Shown: positions 63,759 through 64,000 of the stretch, in pieces | Layout: the number at the start of each line of letters is the position of its first letter | How positions within the stretch are numbered: the first letter of the stretch is position 1 | Source of the DNA: Nocardia vaccinii NBRC 15922 | GTDB taxonomy: Bacteria > Actinomycetota > Actinomycetes > Mycobacteriales > Mycobacteriaceae | NCBI RefSeq assembly: GCF_001613305.1 | Contig: NZ_BDCC01000017.1 | Span: 124,001 to 188,000 of the forward strand | DNA length: 64,000 nt | Reading direction: 5' to 3' | Program-made: the position numbers and the translations under genes | The notes under the pieces: model-generated | What the model was told of the DNA's origin: nothing | Seen by the model: the letters and a program-made list of their open reading frames with translations, nothing else | The model's database searches: none

Positions 63759-64000
63759 GGCCTGGCTATTGTTGATCGTCTCGGGATTGATGGAGACCGC
63801 GTGGGCGATCTCGTTGGAGAAGTCCGAGGGATTCAGCAAGCTGTGGCCCAGTGTGGGCTTTGTGGCGGCGCTGGCGCTGAGCATGGCCGGACTCGGGTAC
63901 GCGTTGCGCACGATTCCCGTCGGCACCGGCTACGCGGTCTGGGTCGGCATCGGCGCGGTCGGCACAGCTCTGGTCGGGATGTTGTGGCTGGGTGAATCCG
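63757..64000 (+). CDS. SMR-family small exporter (SugE/Gdx-like), cut by window edge
   Basis: The first 81 codons are visible. MAWLLLIVSGLMETAWAISLEKSEGF shows the SMR start with the essential Glu13 in the first helix; LRTIPVGTGYAVWVGIGAVGTALVGM is the conserved helix 3 of the Gdx/SugE (guanidinium exporter) branch. The usual LKxSxGF reads LEKSEGF here. About four helices are expected; helices 1-3 are present. No riboswitch was recognised upstream. Confidence 0.75.
   Translation, partial: MAWLLLIVSGLMETAWAISLEKSEGFSKLWPSVGFVAALALSMAGLGYALRTIPVGTGYAVWVGIGAVGTALVGMLWLGES

Overview
The window is high-GC actinobacterial chromosome, most likely from Nocardia or a close mycolic-acid relative. This rests on gene order and family content: an Rv2578c-type radical SAM protein, an ESX-type (EspC-like) secreted pair, LexA boxes of the TCGAAC-N4-GTTCGA type, KstR-like boxes, and a backbone in the order known from Mycobacterium tuberculosis Rv2572c-Rv2594c (aspS, YpfJ-type metallopeptidase, radical SAM, hisS, ppiB, rel, apt, substrate-binding lipoprotein, secF, secD, yajC, ruvB, ruvA, ruvC). 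Family assignments come from reading the sequence; no database search was run.

Layout. 0-17 kb is housekeeping: a DUF389 gene start at the left edge, aspS, a zinc metallopeptidase, the korAB 2-oxoacid:ferredoxin oxidoreductase, a LexA-box radical SAM gene, an epimerase/dehydrogenase with two KstR-like boxes, an EspC-like pair, an F420-type oxidoreductase with a third KstR-like box, mdh, hisS and ppiB. 17.2-33.5 kb is a minus-strand type IV secretion-like cluster set between ppiB and rel. It holds a VirD4-like coupling ATPase, a VirB4-like ATPase, an SCO6880-family protein, VirB6-, VirB8- and two VirB2-like membrane proteins, a wall-degrading enzyme, two P-loop proteins lacking the usual lysine, and several unknowns. 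34-47 kb returns to the backbone with a DMT transporter, rel, an ABC-F ATPase, apt and the secF-secD-yajC group. 47-55 kb has a Baeyer-Villiger-type monooxygenase, a DivIVA-repeat protein, small envelope proteins and a MoxR/VWA pair. 55.7-60.3 kb is an accessory block (methyltransferase, HxlR regulator, MFS pump, membrane protein, DUF302). 60.4-64 kb has ruvBAC under a LexA box, a macro-domain gene and the start of an SMR exporter.

The main candidate for an underdescribed system is the 16-kb secretion cluster. It has ATPases, an inner-membrane channel, pilin-like subunits and a peptidoglycan enzyme, but no relaxase, integrase or attachment site is visible. Its wall hydrolase carries an NlpC/P60 domain without the catalytic Cys and His, and its coupling-protein neighbour is a tandem DUF4913 protein. 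It looks like a resident machine for protein export or a degenerate conjugation system; the sequence does not decide which.

Starts were moved inward from the longest open frame wherever a ribosome binding site, signal peptide or known family N-terminus favoured it. Convergent gene pairs are mostly separated by clear hairpins, listed as terminators.
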